DNA of 47,201 bases, from assembly GCA_002708765.1 (NCBI GenBank), contig PAPD01000024.1, positions 1 to 47,201 of the forward strand. Direction: 5' to 3'. Every line of letters begins with the position of its first letter. The stretch's first letter is position 1. Below the pieces are notes generated by a model. The model saw only the letters and a program-made list of their open reading frames with translations, searched no databases and had not been told where the DNA came from. Shown one piece after another: positions 8,316-17,427 of this stretch. A program made the translations under genes and the position numbers. This stretch comes from Gammaproteobacteria bacterium. GTDB lineage: Bacteria > Pseudomonadota > Gammaproteobacteria > Pseudomonadales > Azotimanducaceae.

Positions 8316-9266
8316 ATGAAAATCGAGCAAAGAAAGGTACATGCTAACGGAATAAACCTAAACATAGCAGAAGCAGGAAATGGCCCTCTGGTTATATTGA
8401 TTCACGGATTTCCGGAGTCCTGGTACTCCTGGAGACACCAAATTCCTGTGCTAGCCAGCGCAGGATATCACGTAATCGCACCAGACATGAGGGGTTATGG
8501 TAAAACTGACAAGCCAGATCGAGTTGAAGACTACAATCAAATTGAAGTAATGAAAGATATAACAGGACTTATACCGTCGCTCGGTTATGAGTCGGCAGTA
8601 GTTTTTGGACACGATTGGGGCGCGCCAACGGCTTGGGGATGCGCTCTTAATTTTCCGGAAGTGATATCAGCTGTAGGAGTGTTGTCAGTTCCCTTTTCTC
8701 CACGATCTGATGAGCCACCCCTAAAAAAAATGCGCGAAATATTCGAGGGCTTGTTTTTCTACCAGCTCTATTTCCAGGAGCCCGGATTAGCGGAAGGGGA
8801 GTGGGAAAAAAACATCAAGGTCAACCTCAGAAAATTCTTCTACCTGGCATCGGGAAGCTACAAGGGAACCAATTTTGTCGCACCCTTATCAGAGAAGAAA
8901 GATCTGCTTTCAGACATAGATGATCCCCTCTCTCTTGGAGAATGGTGTACCGATGATGACCTGGATTTTTATAGCGCCGAATTTCAAAGAAGCGGGTTCA
9001 GAGGGCCGCTAAACTATTACCGAAATCATGACCTGACCTGGAAGCTTACCGAAAGACAACCGACCACCATCCATCAACCGGCCATGTTTGCGGCAGGCGA
9101 AAAAGATGGCGTCATTGCCCTTGCAGGAGATGCCCTAAAAAATATGCCCAACTTTGTTAAAGACCTCCGCATAAACGAACTTATTCCCGAAATAGGACAC
9201 TGGACCCAGCAAGAAGCTCCCGATGAGGTGAACCATATCATGCTAAACTTTTTAGCTTCGCTATGA
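8316..9266 (+). CDS. Alpha/beta hydrolase, soluble epoxide hydrolase-like
   Basis: The 316-residue protein has an oxyanion motif HGFPESW at residues 30-36 and the nucleophile elbow GHDWGAPTAW with Asp100, which marks epoxide hydrolases and haloalkane dehalogenases rather than serine esterases. A cap region with FFYQLYFQEPG follows, where a Tyr could protonate the epoxide oxygen. The final His is in EIGHWTQQEAP near residue 295. Soluble epoxide hydrolases turn epoxides into diols. The ATG lies one base after the amidohydrolase stop, so translation is probably coupled. No signal peptide is seen. A dehalogenase role is less likely because the HGFPESW and cap pattern is that of epoxide hydrolases. 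Confidence 0.88.
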   Translation: MKIEQRKVHANGINLNIAEAGNGPLVILIHGFPESWYSWRHQIPVLASAGYHVIAPDMRGYGKTDKPDRVEDYNQIEVMKDITGLIPSLGYESAVVFGHDWGAPTAWGCALNFPEVISAVGVLSVPFSPRSDEPPLKKMREIFEGLFFYQLYFQEPGLAEGEWEKNIKVNLRKFFYLASGSYKGTNFVAPLSEKKDLLSDIDDPLSLGEWCTDDDLDFYSAEFQRSGFRGPLNYYRNHDLTWKLTERQPTTIHQPAMFAAGEKDGVIALAGDALKNMPNFVKDLRINELIPEIGHWTQQEAPDEVNHIMLNFLASL

Positions 9267-9284
9267 TGTAGTAATATCGGAGAC

Positions 9285-10775
9285 ATGAAAGAAAACATTG
9301 GAATAGTAGGCGCTGGTATTTGCGGTCTAAGTGCGGCTCTCGCACTGTCAAGACACGGAAACGAAATCACGATATATGAACGTGATCTTCCGCCTCCTCC
9401 GGGAAACGCGGAAAAAGCTTTTTTTGACTGGCCTAGAAAGGGAGCTGCCCAGTTTCGCCACCCCCACGCATTTCTCGGTGTAATGTGCAACCTTCTTCAG
9501 AAAAAATACCCGTCTCTTATCGAAAAGCTCTGGGACGCAGGAGCCAGAAAAATCAGTTTCGAGGACATGGTTCCTTTAGAACTTCGGGACCAATATCAGC
9601 AGGAACCGGATGACGAAGAAATGTGGTTGCTGATGTGCAGACGAGCAACAATGGAATCAGTCCTGCGAAGACATGTCGAAGAAATAGACAACGTCAATAT
9701 TCTGAGCAGACATGACATTGTCGGGCCTACAGCAGTGTTAGATGAAAAAGGGGTGAGGTTAAACGGATTAGAGGTTCGACCCAATAGAGGTCCTGTTGAA
9801 GTTCGCGAACACGACATAATCGTCGATGCGAGTGGAAGAAACAGTAAGTTCCCTATATGGTTTTCGGATCTTGGAGCCAGTATCTCAGTCGAAGAAGAAG
9901 ACGCCGAGATAGTCTACTACACAAGGCATTACAAACTAAATGCAGGCGAAGATGAACCTTCCAGAACTGGAAAAGACAGGTCTGCAGGTGATCTAGGCTA
10001 CATAAAATATGGAGTGTTTCCGGGAGACAACGGTCACTTTGCAATTATTTTGTGTTTACCGAATCACGAGACAGATCTGCGAGAAGCAGTAAAAAATCCG
10101 GCGCTATTTGACAAGATCTGCCGGTCAATTCCCGGGCTATATCCCTGGCTCGAGATAGGCAAATCTTCACCAACCACTTCCTCTTTCGGGTTCGGTAATA
10201 TTAAAGCCGTCTGGAGACACTTCGTGAATAAATCCACTCCCGTGGCATTGAACTATTTTGCTATTGGAGATGCCGCGGTGAGAACCAACCCTCTTTACGG
10301 AAGAGGATGTTCTACCGGAATAGTGCACGCCCACCTACTCGAAGAAGTTCTGCATAAAATTTCGAACCCAAAAGAAAGAGCACTGGCATTTGACAGAGTG
10401 ACTGAAGAAGAGCTTAGACCTATCTACCAGGCGAGCCTGCAAGAAGACAGACTCGGGAAAAAAAGAGCTAGCGCGATTTTCCAGGGAAAGAAAATAGATG
10501 AGCAAAGAGGGATTAAGCAATGGCTGAGGGCATCATTTGGTGATGCTCTTGCGAGCGCATCCAGAGAAAACATGCATGTATTTCGTGGTGTTATGAAATC
10601 ATTCAATTTGATGGAAAAACCGGGTTATTTTCTTAAAGATAACCGTATAAAGAGAACAATTTTAAGGTACATGCTCAGAGGACGAAAAAAGAATAGTAGC
10701 GCACGCTACCAGCGAGGTCCCTCAAGACTCGAGATGATATCGATAGTAAAGGACGAAGGAAACAAAGCAGCTTAA
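9285..10775 (+). CDS. FAD-dependent oxidoreductase/monooxygenase-like protein
   Basis: The 496-residue protein opens with the dinucleotide-binding motif GAGICG at residues 9-14 and an acidic end of the second strand (IYERD). DIIVDASGRNS follows, and then GDAAVRTNPLYGRGCSTG, the second FAD contact of the p-hydroxybenzoate hydroxylase/geranylgeranyl reductase/halogenase group. No halogenase WxWxIP motif is visible, so a halogenase is unlikely. It could be a monooxygenase or a reductase. It lies 18 nt after the epoxide hydrolase-like gene with GGAG close to its ATG, and it ends the co-directional cluster. A monooxygenase placed next to an epoxide hydrolase could generate that enzyme's epoxide substrate, but this is inference. 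Confidence 0.82.
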   Translation: MKENIGIVGAGICGLSAALALSRHGNEITIYERDLPPPPGNAEKAFFDWPRKGAAQFRHPHAFLGVMCNLLQKKYPSLIEKLWDAGARKISFEDMVPLELRDQYQQEPDDEEMWLLMCRRATMESVLRRHVEEIDNVNILSRHDIVGPTAVLDEKGVRLNGLEVRPNRGPVEVREHDIIVDASGRNSKFPIWFSDLGASISVEEEDAEIVYYTRHYKLNAGEDEPSRTGKDRSAGDLGYIKYGVFPGDNGHFAIILCLPNHETDLREAVKNPALFDKICRSIPGLYPWLEIGKSSPTTSSFGFGNIKAVWRHFVNKSTPVALNYFAIGDAAVRTNPLYGRGCSTGIVHAHLLEEVLHKISNPKERALAFDRVTEEELRPIYQASLQEDRLGKKRASAIFQGKKIDEQRGIKQWLRASFGDALASASRENMHVFRGVMKSFNLMEKPGYFLKDNRIKRTILRYMLRGRKKNSSARYQRGPSRLEMISIVKDEGNKAA

Positions 10776-10922
10776 TCAGTTATTTCCTGCTGATTATAAT
10801 TCGATCCACGAAATCACTTTTAAAATAGAGATGACAAAGTCAAAAAAAGAATCCGTGTCAAGTCACAAATCGTGTAAGTTGACAGAGTTCAACCTTCTTT
10901 ATCGCGAACCAGGTGACCATAG

Positions 10923-11012
10923 ATGAGTTCCATGCAATCTTCTAACTACACAAAAACAGTAGCTTTTTTATGGTATGTATCCGGCGGATCGTGTAACTTC
11001 CTGATGCGAGAC
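10923..11012 (+). CDS. Possible 30-codon leader ORF upstream of ilvD
   Basis: An ATG at 10923 opens a 30-codon frame ending in TAG at 11013-11015. AGGTGA lies 6 nt before the ATG. The stop overlaps the AGGGAAG ribosome site of ilvD, whose ATG is at 11025, so ribosomes finishing this ORF would stop right at the ilvD start region. The peptide contains SNYTKTVAFLWYVSGGS. It is not strongly enriched in Ile, Leu or Val, so classical attenuation is not clear. It could be a leader peptide, a small membrane-associated peptide, or chance. The rest of the 10776-11024 gap contains a TTGACA at 10879-10884 but no convincing -10. Confidence 0.3.
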
Positions 11013-11024
11013 TAGGGAAGAAAA

Positions 11025-12704
11025 ATGGCGAAAGACAAGAAGAATAACAGAAAATACTCCTCTCTCGTTGTTGATGGAAACGAAAAAGCAGCAGCGAGGG
11101 CTATGCTTCATGCGGTAGGTTTTACAGAGCAGGACTTCCAAAAATCTCAAGTTGGCATCGCTTCAACCTGGAGCAACCTCACTCCCTGCAATATGCATAT
11201 TAACGGGCTGGCCGAAGCAGCAGGCCTAGGGGCAGATGAAGCTGGGGGGAAAGCGGTGACCTTTAATACGATTACGGTGTCGGATGGAATAAGCATGGGC
11301 TCCCCAGGAATGCGTTACTCCCTTGTGTCCAGAGAAGTAATCGCCGACTCCATTGAAACAGTGGTATGTGCGGAGGGCTTTGACGGATTCGTGGCGATAG
11401 GAGGTTGCGACAAGAACATGCCCGGCTGCGCTATGGCTATGGCAAGAATCGACCGGCCCAGTGTTTTTGTATACGGAGGAACGATCAAACCCGGCAAGAA
11501 CCGTAGAGATGTAGTCTCGGTATTTGAAGCGGTGGGTCAGCACGCAGCAGGAAAAATATCAGATATTCAGTTAAAGGAAGTCGAATCAACAGCGATTCCC
11601 GGACCAGGATCCTGTGGAGGCATGTACACCGCCAATACTATGGCATCGGCAATAGAGGCATTAGGCCTTTCTCTCCCAAACTCTTCGGCACAAGAAGCAA
11701 TCTCAGAGAATAAAAGAATAGACAGCTATGCCGCAGGGGAAGCTGTGGTAAAACTGATCAATGAAGATATTAAACCATCTGATATCCTAACCATAAAATC
11801 CTTCGAGAACGCAATCACCACAGTAATCGCCCTGGAAGGTTCAACCAACGCAGTCTTGCATTTGTTAGCCATTGCATATGCCGCGGGCATTCCATTAACT
11901 ATTGATGACTTCAGCAGAATTGGAAAGCGAGTACCGGTACTTGCGGATATGAGGCCCGCTGGAAAGTACGCGATGAGTGAGCTCATCGAGATTGGAGGGA
12001 TCCAGCCTCTTATGAAAACTCTCTTGGATGAAGGCCTACTGCACGGAGAATGTTTAACAGTCACAGGAAATACGCTCGAAGAAAACCTGTCCAAGGTCAA
12101 ACCGTACCCGCCTGGTCAAAATGTCATTCGCCCTCTCGGGAATCCTATTAAAAAAGATTCTCATTTAGTTGTACTTAGAGGAAACATCGCGCCGGACGGA
12201 GCTGTCGCGAAAATTACAGGACATGAAGGTTTGTTATTCCAGGGAAAAGCCAAGTGCTTCCACGGAGAAGAGGCGGCATTGAAGGCTATTTTAGAGGGCC
12301 ATATCGTAAACGGAGATGTGGTAGTCGTTAGATACGAAGGCCCAAAAGGGGGTCCGGGCATGAGAGAGATGCTATCTCCAACCAGCGCTCTAAACGGTAG
12401 AGGTCTATCCGACAGCGTTGCATTAATAACCGACGGCCGTTTTTCTGGAGGATCACACGGCTTTGTAATTGGTCACATATCACCTGAGGCTTTCGAAGGA
12501 GGACCTCTTGGGCTGCTGAAAGACGGTGACCCGATAACTATAGATGCGGAAGCAAAAAGTATAAACGTCGAAATAAGCGACGAGGAACTCGCTTCAAGGC
12601 TGGCTTCATGGACTCAACCAGAGCCGTACGCAAAAAAAGGGCTGCTGGCGAAGTATGCGAGATTAGTCAGCTCTGCCTCCGAAGGCGCGGTAACCGACCG
12701 GTAA
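11025..12704 (+). CDS. ilvD: Dihydroxy-acid dehydratase
   Basis: This 559-residue enzyme dehydrates 2,3-dihydroxy acids to 2-keto acids in the valine, isoleucine and pantothenate pathways. Cluster ligands are visible: Cys55 in TPCNMH, Cys128 in [10 protein letters not shown] and Cys197 in [15 protein letters not shown]. The C-terminal [15 protein letters not shown] motif is also present. The length fits the shorter IlvD type (about 560 residues) rather than the 616-residue E. coli type, so a [2Fe-2S] cluster is possible. AGGGAAG lies about 6 nt before the ATG. The gene stands alone, convergent with the NTF2-like gene: its TAA ends at 12704 and the opposing stop begins at 12705. A small leader ORF precedes it. 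Confidence 0.95.
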   Translation: MAKDKKNNRKYSSLVVDGNEKAAARAMLHAVGFTEQDFQKSQVGIASTWSNLTPCNMHINGLAEAAGLGADEAGGKAVTFNTITVSDGISMGSPGMRYSLVSREVIADSIETVVCAEGFDGFVAIGGCDKNMPGCAMAMARIDRPSVFVYGGTIKPGKNRRDVVSVFEAVGQHAAGKISDIQLKEVESTAIPGPGSCGGMYTANTMASAIEALGLSLPNSSAQEAISENKRIDSYAAGEAVVKLINEDIKPSDILTIKSFENAITTVIALEGSTNAVLHLLAIAYAAGIPLTIDDFSRIGKRVPVLADMRPAGKYAMSELIEIGGIQPLMKTLLDEGLLHGECLTVTGNTLEENLSKVKPYPPGQNVIRPLGNPIKKDSHLVVLRGNIAPDGAVAKITGHEGLLFQGKAKCFHGEEAALKAILEGHIVNGDVVVVRYEGPKGGPGMREMLSPTSALNGRGLSDSVALITDGRFSGGSHGFVIGHISPEAFEGGPLGLLKDGDPITIDAEAKSINVEISDEELASRLASWTQPEPYAKKGLLAKYARLVSSASEGAVTDR

Positions 12705-13169
12705 TTACTTGGAACGCCAGGTATGCCGGTAAACTTCCCACTTTCCTGACGACCCGCGCACAAGCACGTCAAAATAAACATTGTGATTACGGGAGGCCGT
12801 TAGTGCCCCCTCCTGATCAATTGAATCCTTTCCATCTTTTAAATCTATGTGAATAACGTACTCGTACTCCGCAAGAGCAACATCACCTATCAATTCAATC
12901 TCAGGCTCTACTTCAACATCGATACGATAGACAGCTGATGAAAAAACCGGTTCGAGAAATTTTCGATATTGTTCTTTTCCTTCAAAAGGGTCACTTTGGG
13001 GAGGCATAAGTTTGACTTGAGGGTGAAGAACGGAAACATAGGAGTCGATGTCAGCTTCCTCCACCGCCTCTGCCCATCTCTTGTACAACTCTTTTATATT
13101 TTGAGAATCCTCAGCCCAAGTTGATGCGGATACAAGACCTATTAAAAAAAATACAACTATGGATTTCAT
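12705..13169 (-). CDS. Secreted NTF2/SnoaL-like protein
   Basis: The 154-residue product starts with a signal peptide (hydrophobic residues 4-13, likely cleavage after Ala19 in STWA-ED). The remainder fits a small NTF2-like cone fold: an N-terminal helix (IKELYKRWAEAVEEADIDSYVSV), then LHPQVKLMPP, and a C-terminal KWEVYRHTW strand. Such proteins bind small ligands or act as enzymes or subunits; no catalytic residues are certain. It begins 7 nt after the stop of the crotonase gene on the same strand, so they probably form one operon. It likely works in the periplasm. A ketosteroid isomerase-type role cannot be excluded. Confidence 0.75.
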   Translation of the reverse strand: MKSIVVFFLIGLVSASTWAEDSQNIKELYKRWAEAVEEADIDSYVSVLHPQVKLMPPQSDPFEGKEQYRKFLEPVFSSAVYRIDVEVEPEIELIGDVALAEYEYVIHIDLKDGKDSIDQEGALTASRNHNVYFDVLVRGSSGKWEVYRHTWRSK

Positions 13170-13175
13170 CTGTCT

Positions 13176-13991
13176 TTATTCCTCTGAATGGAAAACCGGT
13201 TGCCTTCTTTCATTAAAAGCTTTTATAGCAGTTTTTGATTCTTCCGAAGCAGCGCATTCCAGCATATGGGATGCTTCGAGAGCCAGAGGTTCTTTAAGAC
13301 TTTTATTCAAGCCAAGGTTTAGATTGATTTTCATTCTGGCCAGAGCTGCCGTAGGACCCGACGAGATTGTCTTAGCGAATTCTACTGACTGTTCTAAGAA
13401 ACTTTCCTGGTCAAAAACCTTGTTAAAAATACCCAACGACAGCCCTTCTTCGGCATAGATTCTGGGGCTAGTATAGAAAAGCTCTTTGGCTTTTCCTAGA
13501 CCAACCAACCTAGTCAAGAACCAGCTGCCACCATAATCACCGGACAAGCCGATGTTTCTAAAGGCCGTGGTGATGAAGGCGTTTTCACTAGCAACCCTGA
13601 GATCGCAAGCAAGCGCTATAGACAATCCTGCTCCCGCCGCTGGTCCTGGCAAAGCCGCAATAGTAACTTTTTTCAATTCATGCAAACGGAGGGTCAGGTT
13701 TTCCTGTTTTCGTATCAGACTATCTAATCGATCTTCCTGGCTAAGAAGCTCCTTTGAAGCACTAGCCATTCCCGACACATCACCACCCGAACAAAAAGCA
13801 TCACCTGCTCCAGTAATAAGGACGACACCGACCCTCTGATCCTCTTCTAACGCAACAAGGACATCTCTCAGTGCAGGCGTAATCTTATCTCCCAAAGCGT
13901 TACGTTTATCCGGATTGTTCAAGGTAACAACAGCTACTCTATCGCGAATCTCGCAAAGAAGCTCAGTAGTACCCGTATCTATTGTTATCAT
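13176..13991 (-). CDS. Enoyl-CoA hydratase/isomerase family protein (second crotonase)
   Basis: The 271-residue crotonase has LNNPDKRNALGDKI, the oxyanion-hole segment AFCSGGDVSGM, and GPAAGAGLSIALACDLRVAS for CoA binding. GLSGDYGGSWFLTRLVG follows, where Asp rather than Glu sits in the region of the catalytic acid. That variation is common in crotonase isomerases and in members of unclear activity, so hydratase activity is not assured. GGGAG lies 12 nt before the ATG, slightly distant. It lies 76 nt after the M13 peptidase gene on the same strand and 6 nt before the NTF2-like gene. Confidence 0.9.
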   Translation of the reverse strand: MITIDTGTTELLCEIRDRVAVVTLNNPDKRNALGDKITPALRDVLVALEEDQRVGVVLITGAGDAFCSGGDVSGMASASKELLSQEDRLDSLIRKQENLTLRLHELKKVTIAALPGPAAGAGLSIALACDLRVASENAFITTAFRNIGLSGDYGGSWFLTRLVGLGKAKELFYTSPRIYAEEGLSLGIFNKVFDQESFLEQSVEFAKTISSGPTAALARMKINLNLGLNKSLKEPLALEASHMLECAASEESKTAIKAFNERRQPVFHSEE

Positions 13992-14067
13992 TTTCTTTTA
14001 TATCTCCCAAAAATCTTTCATTTTGACGGTAACAGGGTACCCAAATAAACAACGCTTCGTCCCGACG

Positions 14068-16125
14068 TTACCATATGGATACTCGCTCGTCTTCTGGAAG
14101 ATAGAGCTGATCCGCTTCGCTGATATCGAACGCGTCATACCACGCTGAAATGTTTCGGACAACTCCATTAACCCGATACATTGACGGAGAATGGGGATCT
14201 GACTTCAACTGTCTGACCAAAAATTCTTCTCTACTCTCTCCTCTCCATGCTTGCGCCCAAGCGAGAAAAAATCTCTGTTTGCCGGTTAACCCGTCTAGTA
14301 CCCGATCTCTTTCGCCACGAATACTTATCTGGTAGGCCTCAAAAGCTATTTCCAAACCACCTAGATCACCTATATTTTCTCCAAGCGTAAACGCACCATC
14401 AATGTATTGGCCTGACAATACTTCGAAATTGTCATACTGTTTTTGAAGCTGGAACGTTTGGTTTTCGAAGTTCTTTCGATCATCCGACCGCCACCAATCT
14501 CGTTTTACACCCCTCGAATCATACTTGGAGCCCTGGTCATCAAAACCATGTCCCATTTCGTGCCCTATTACAGCGCCGATCGCGCCATAGTTAACTGCTG
14601 GGTCGGCAAAGGGATCAAAAAATGGAGATTCCAGAATTCCTGCCGGAAAAACGATCTGATTAAAACTGGCCATGTAGTAGGCATTAACATTATGGGCAGT
14701 CATGAACCACTCATCTTTGTCCGCTGGTTTATCAAGTTTTTCAATATCTCTATGCTCAAAATAAGCTTGTATTCTTCTAGCATTACCAAAAAGATCGCTC
14801 TCATCTATTTCGATGGCATTCAGATCTAGCCATTTTTCAGGGTAACCAATTTTGGGTTCAAATGAGCTTAGTTTCTTATAAGCCTCCTGCTTGGTTTCCT
14901 CACTCATCCATGTAATTGTTTCAATACGGTTACGGAATGCTTTTCGAAGGTTTTCAACTAGGTCCTCCATTTGTTTTTTTGAACTTGAGGGGAAATGACG
15001 CTCCACGTATATCTTTCCTAACAATTCCCCCAACCCATATCTCGCTCCCACTCTATCAATGCCTCGCTTCCATCTCGGGAGCTGCTTTTGCTGGCCAGTC
15101 AATGTTTTACGGAAGTCAAAATTCAATTTGTCGATTTTATCGGAGAGAATACTCGCATTATTCATGATCAGGTGAAAAACAAGGTAATTTCTCCAAGTCT
15201 CAATCGGTTGATCACGAACAAGAGCGATAAGTGGTGTTATGGTATCAGGCTGATTCAGGTTTAATTCTTCGATAAAATCGACACCGATTCCTGATAGGAA
15301 CATATCCCAGTTAAAGTCGGGAAAGTCTAATTTCAGGCTTTCCAATGAAATCGGATTATTTGTTCTATCTCTATCCCGTCTCTGAGCTCTTGGCCATTGA
15401 ATTTGGGCAATCTTCGCTTCTAGTTTAAAAACCAGGTCAGCATTTTTCTCTGGACTATCTGCTCCTGCCACCTCAAGTAAATTTCGAATATGGGAGATAT
15501 AGTCATAACGAATGGTTTCAAATATTTCATCCTCTTCAAGGTAATAATCCCTATCCGGTAACCCTAGTCCAGATAACCCCAGATGAAGCTGGTATTGATC
15601 CGGCTTTAATGGATTTAGCGATACATGGGCGTAAAACGGACTGCCTCCAGAGATCAGATATTGCCTGCCAAACTCGCTTGCGAGGCCTTCCAAACTAGAA
15701 ATGGACCTGATTCGTTTTATGTCTTCATATAACGGTGTTAATCCAAGCTCGTTGAGTCTCTCCGAATTCATCCAGCTTCGATAATAATCTGCAATCTTCT
15801 GCTCGGAGCTACCTTTTTGGGCGTTTGAATTCTCAAGGTCCTGGATTATATCTAGAAGCCGTTTCTCAACTCTTTCTCTAAGGTCTAGCCAAACGCCATG
15901 ACGTGATCGATCAGAAGGAATTTGATTATTTGCGATCCAGTTACCATTTGCATACCCGAAAAAGTCATCCCCTGGATTGACAGCTTCATTTCTCGCCTCC
16001 AGATCTACCCCCCAAGGCTCGTAGAAAGGCTTATTCTGATTTGTCTGTCCTTCATCGCTGAGGCGCGAATCACAGGAAACAAGCAAATGAGACAAAAATA
16101 TTGTTGCAAATATGCGTAACACCAT
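14068..16125 (-). CDS. M13-family zinc endopeptidase (neprilysin/PepO-like), lipoprotein
   Basis: The 685-residue protein has the M13 signatures: NAYYMASFNQIVFPAGIL, the zinc motif HEMGH at about residues 522-526 inside VIGHEMGHGFDDQG, and the third ligand in ENIGD near residue 583. M13 enzymes cut oligopeptides. The N-terminus is a lipoprotein signal with lipobox LVSC, so Cys18 is the likely lipidated residue and the enzyme sits on the periplasmic side of a membrane. GAGG lies 7 nt before the ATG. It is downstream of pyrD (83 nt) and upstream of the crotonase on the same strand. The length matches the family. Confidence 0.94.
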   Translation of the reverse strand: MVLRIFATIFLSHLLVSCDSRLSDEGQTNQNKPFYEPWGVDLEARNEAVNPGDDFFGYANGNWIANNQIPSDRSRHGVWLDLRERVEKRLLDIIQDLENSNAQKGSSEQKIADYYRSWMNSERLNELGLTPLYEDIKRIRSISSLEGLASEFGRQYLISGGSPFYAHVSLNPLKPDQYQLHLGLSGLGLPDRDYYLEEDEIFETIRYDYISHIRNLLEVAGADSPEKNADLVFKLEAKIAQIQWPRAQRRDRDRTNNPISLESLKLDFPDFNWDMFLSGIGVDFIEELNLNQPDTITPLIALVRDQPIETWRNYLVFHLIMNNASILSDKIDKLNFDFRKTLTGQQKQLPRWKRGIDRVGARYGLGELLGKIYVERHFPSSSKKQMEDLVENLRKAFRNRIETITWMSEETKQEAYKKLSSFEPKIGYPEKWLDLNAIEIDESDLFGNARRIQAYFEHRDIEKLDKPADKDEWFMTAHNVNAYYMASFNQIVFPAGILESPFFDPFADPAVNYGAIGAVIGHEMGHGFDDQGSKYDSRGVKRDWWRSDDRKNFENQTFQLQKQYDNFEVLSGQYIDGAFTLGENIGDLGGLEIAFEAYQISIRGERDRVLDGLTGKQRFFLAWAQAWRGESREEFLVRQLKSDPHSPSMYRVNGVVRNISAWYDAFDISEADQLYLPEDERVSIW

Positions 16126-16208
16126 AATTCACCCTCATTTGTTCCCCTGCTACCAGTTTCTCCAGAACTGATTTCTTTCATCATCAGAATATGAATAAGC
16201 CGGGAACT

Positions 16209-17276
16209 CTATTTCTTGCCATCATCAGTGCCTAGTGCGTCAGTAATAGTTTCAAACCCTTCTCTTTCTAATAAATGCAGTAAATCATGTTTTATTTTCT
16301 TAATTAGAGAAGGCCCTTCATAAACTAAAGCCGTGTACAGCTGGATCAAAGATGCTCCTGCACGAACTTTCTCGAGAACATCTTCCCCGCTACTTACACC
16401 TCCCGCTCCCACTAGCGTTATCTGGCCTTTTGTCAGCCTATACATCTTACCAAGAATTCTGGTCGACTTTTTAAACAAAGGGCTACCGGATAGTCCTCCC
16501 TGTTCCCGACCATATTTTTTGTCCAGCGATGGAGGTCGATCTAACGTGGTATTCGATACGATAATGCCTGCCAGGCCAGAATCAAGGCCAACTTCTGCAA
16601 CATTCTCCAGATCTTGATCTGACAGATCGGGCGCAATTTTGACTAAGAGCGGGACATTAGGAGCAGCGGAACTTACCTGATCAATGATATCGGTTAAGGC
16701 TTCACGAGACTGTAGTCGTCTCAAATTAGGTGTATTAGGAGAAGACACGTTGATAGTCAGATAATCTGCCAAATGCGACAAGTTTCGTGCTCCCGTTCCG
16801 TAATCACGAATCCTGTCAGAAGAATTCTTATTGGCACCAATATTTATCCCCAGAACACCGCTGCCCAAAGAATTTTTCTCCTTTTTCGATCTTTTTGTCA
16901 ATCGCGCAGCCAGCATTTCCTGGCCTTTGTTATTGAAACCGAGCCTATTTATCAAGGCCCGATTCCCGGGCAACCTGAAGACTCTTGGTCTAGGATTTCC
17001 CATTTGAGGGAGAGGTGTTACTGTACCAATCTCTGTAAAACCAAACCCTAAATCAAGGATCGAATCAGGAACCTCTCCATCTTTATCGAACCCCGCTGCC
17101 ATCCCAAGCGGATTTGAAAACCTCAAACCCATTGCAGAAACAGCTAACTTTGGATCATCCTGCTCGACATGACGAAACCATCGCCCTCCTATCAATAGAC
17201 TCCTGATAGTCAGCCGATGGGCGAACTCAGGCTCCAAAGAAAAAATAAGCGGTCTTAGAAAGTCATAAATCGTCAC
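16209..17276 (-). CDS. pyrD: Dihydroorotate dehydrogenase, class 2 (quinone)
   Basis: The product oxidises dihydroorotate to orotate in pyrimidine synthesis and passes electrons to quinones at the inner membrane. NPLGMAAGFDKDGE, the GTVTPLPQMGNPRPRVFRL segment, NRLGFNNKG and INVSSPNTPNLR (catalytic Ser near residue 178) mark class 2, and the N-terminal amphipathic region (IYDFLRPLIFSLEPEFAHRL) is the quinone/membrane site. The frame is open to TTG 17348, but family N-termini start like the sequence from GTG 17276. That GTG overlaps the TGA of a 19-codon upstream ORF with a strong ribosome site, so initiation is probably by coupling. The resulting length is 355 residues, normal for the family. 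Confidence 0.94.
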   Translation of the reverse strand: MTIYDFLRPLIFSLEPEFAHRLTIRSLLIGGRWFRHVEQDDPKLAVSAMGLRFSNPLGMAAGFDKDGEVPDSILDLGFGFTEIGTVTPLPQMGNPRPRVFRLPGNRALINRLGFNNKGQEMLAARLTKRSKKEKNSLGSGVLGINIGANKNSSDRIRDYGTGARNLSHLADYLTINVSSPNTPNLRRLQSREALTDIIDQVSSAAPNVPLLVKIAPDLSDQDLENVAEVGLDSGLAGIIVSNTTLDRPPSLDKKYGREQGGLSGSPLFKKSTRILGKMYRLTKGQITLVGAGGVSSGEDVLEKVRAGASLIQLYTALVYEGPSLIKKIKHDLLHLLEREGFETITDALGTDDGKK

Positions 17277-17332
17277 GTAATCAACAACTCTTTTAGGAGG
17301 CAAGGAACTAGACGGTTGCGGTTTATTAGCAT
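17273..17332 (-). CDS. Possible 19-codon leader ORF coupled to pyrD
   Basis: GGGAGG at 17341-17346 (read on the minus strand) lies 8 nt before ATG 17332, which opens MLINRNRLVPCLLKELLIT and stops at TGA 17275-17273. The TGA shares bases with the GTG start of pyrD (GTGA), the classic arrangement for translational coupling. pyrD itself has no ribosome site close to GTG 17276. The ORF may be a regulatory leader, or merely deliver ribosomes to pyrD. The alternative is that pyrD starts at TTG 17348, which would move its start upstream of the GGGAGG and leave it unexplained. Confidence 0.45.
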   Translation of the reverse strand: MLINRNRLVPCLLKELLIT

Positions 17333-17378
17333 ACGAGAAACCTCCCAAACCTAAAATAAGAGAGTATGAGCATGGATA

Positions 17379-17406
17379 TAGACTCCCGTAAATAGTTTAA
17401 TATACT
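17379..17406 (+). promoter_or_regulatory. Possible promoter for the hydantoinase operon
   Basis: TAGACT at 17379-17384 and TATACT at 17401-17406 are separated by 16 nt, matching 4/6 and 5/6 consensus bases. Transcription would start about 15 nt before ATG 17428. No Shine-Dalgarno is visible in that short leader, which suggests near-leaderless translation. Confidence 0.35.
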
Positions 17407-17427
17407 AATAAACCGTCTCCAAACACC

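Noticed and set aside
10774-10798. AATCAG/CTGATT inverted repeat after the FAD oxidoreductase gene as a terminator
   Set aside because: The six-base stem is AT-rich with a loop of about ten and no T-run follows.
10879-10905. TTGACA upstream of ilvD as a promoter
   Set aside because: The -35 is perfect, but at 15-18 bases downstream there is only TATCGC or worse, so a promoter call is not supported.
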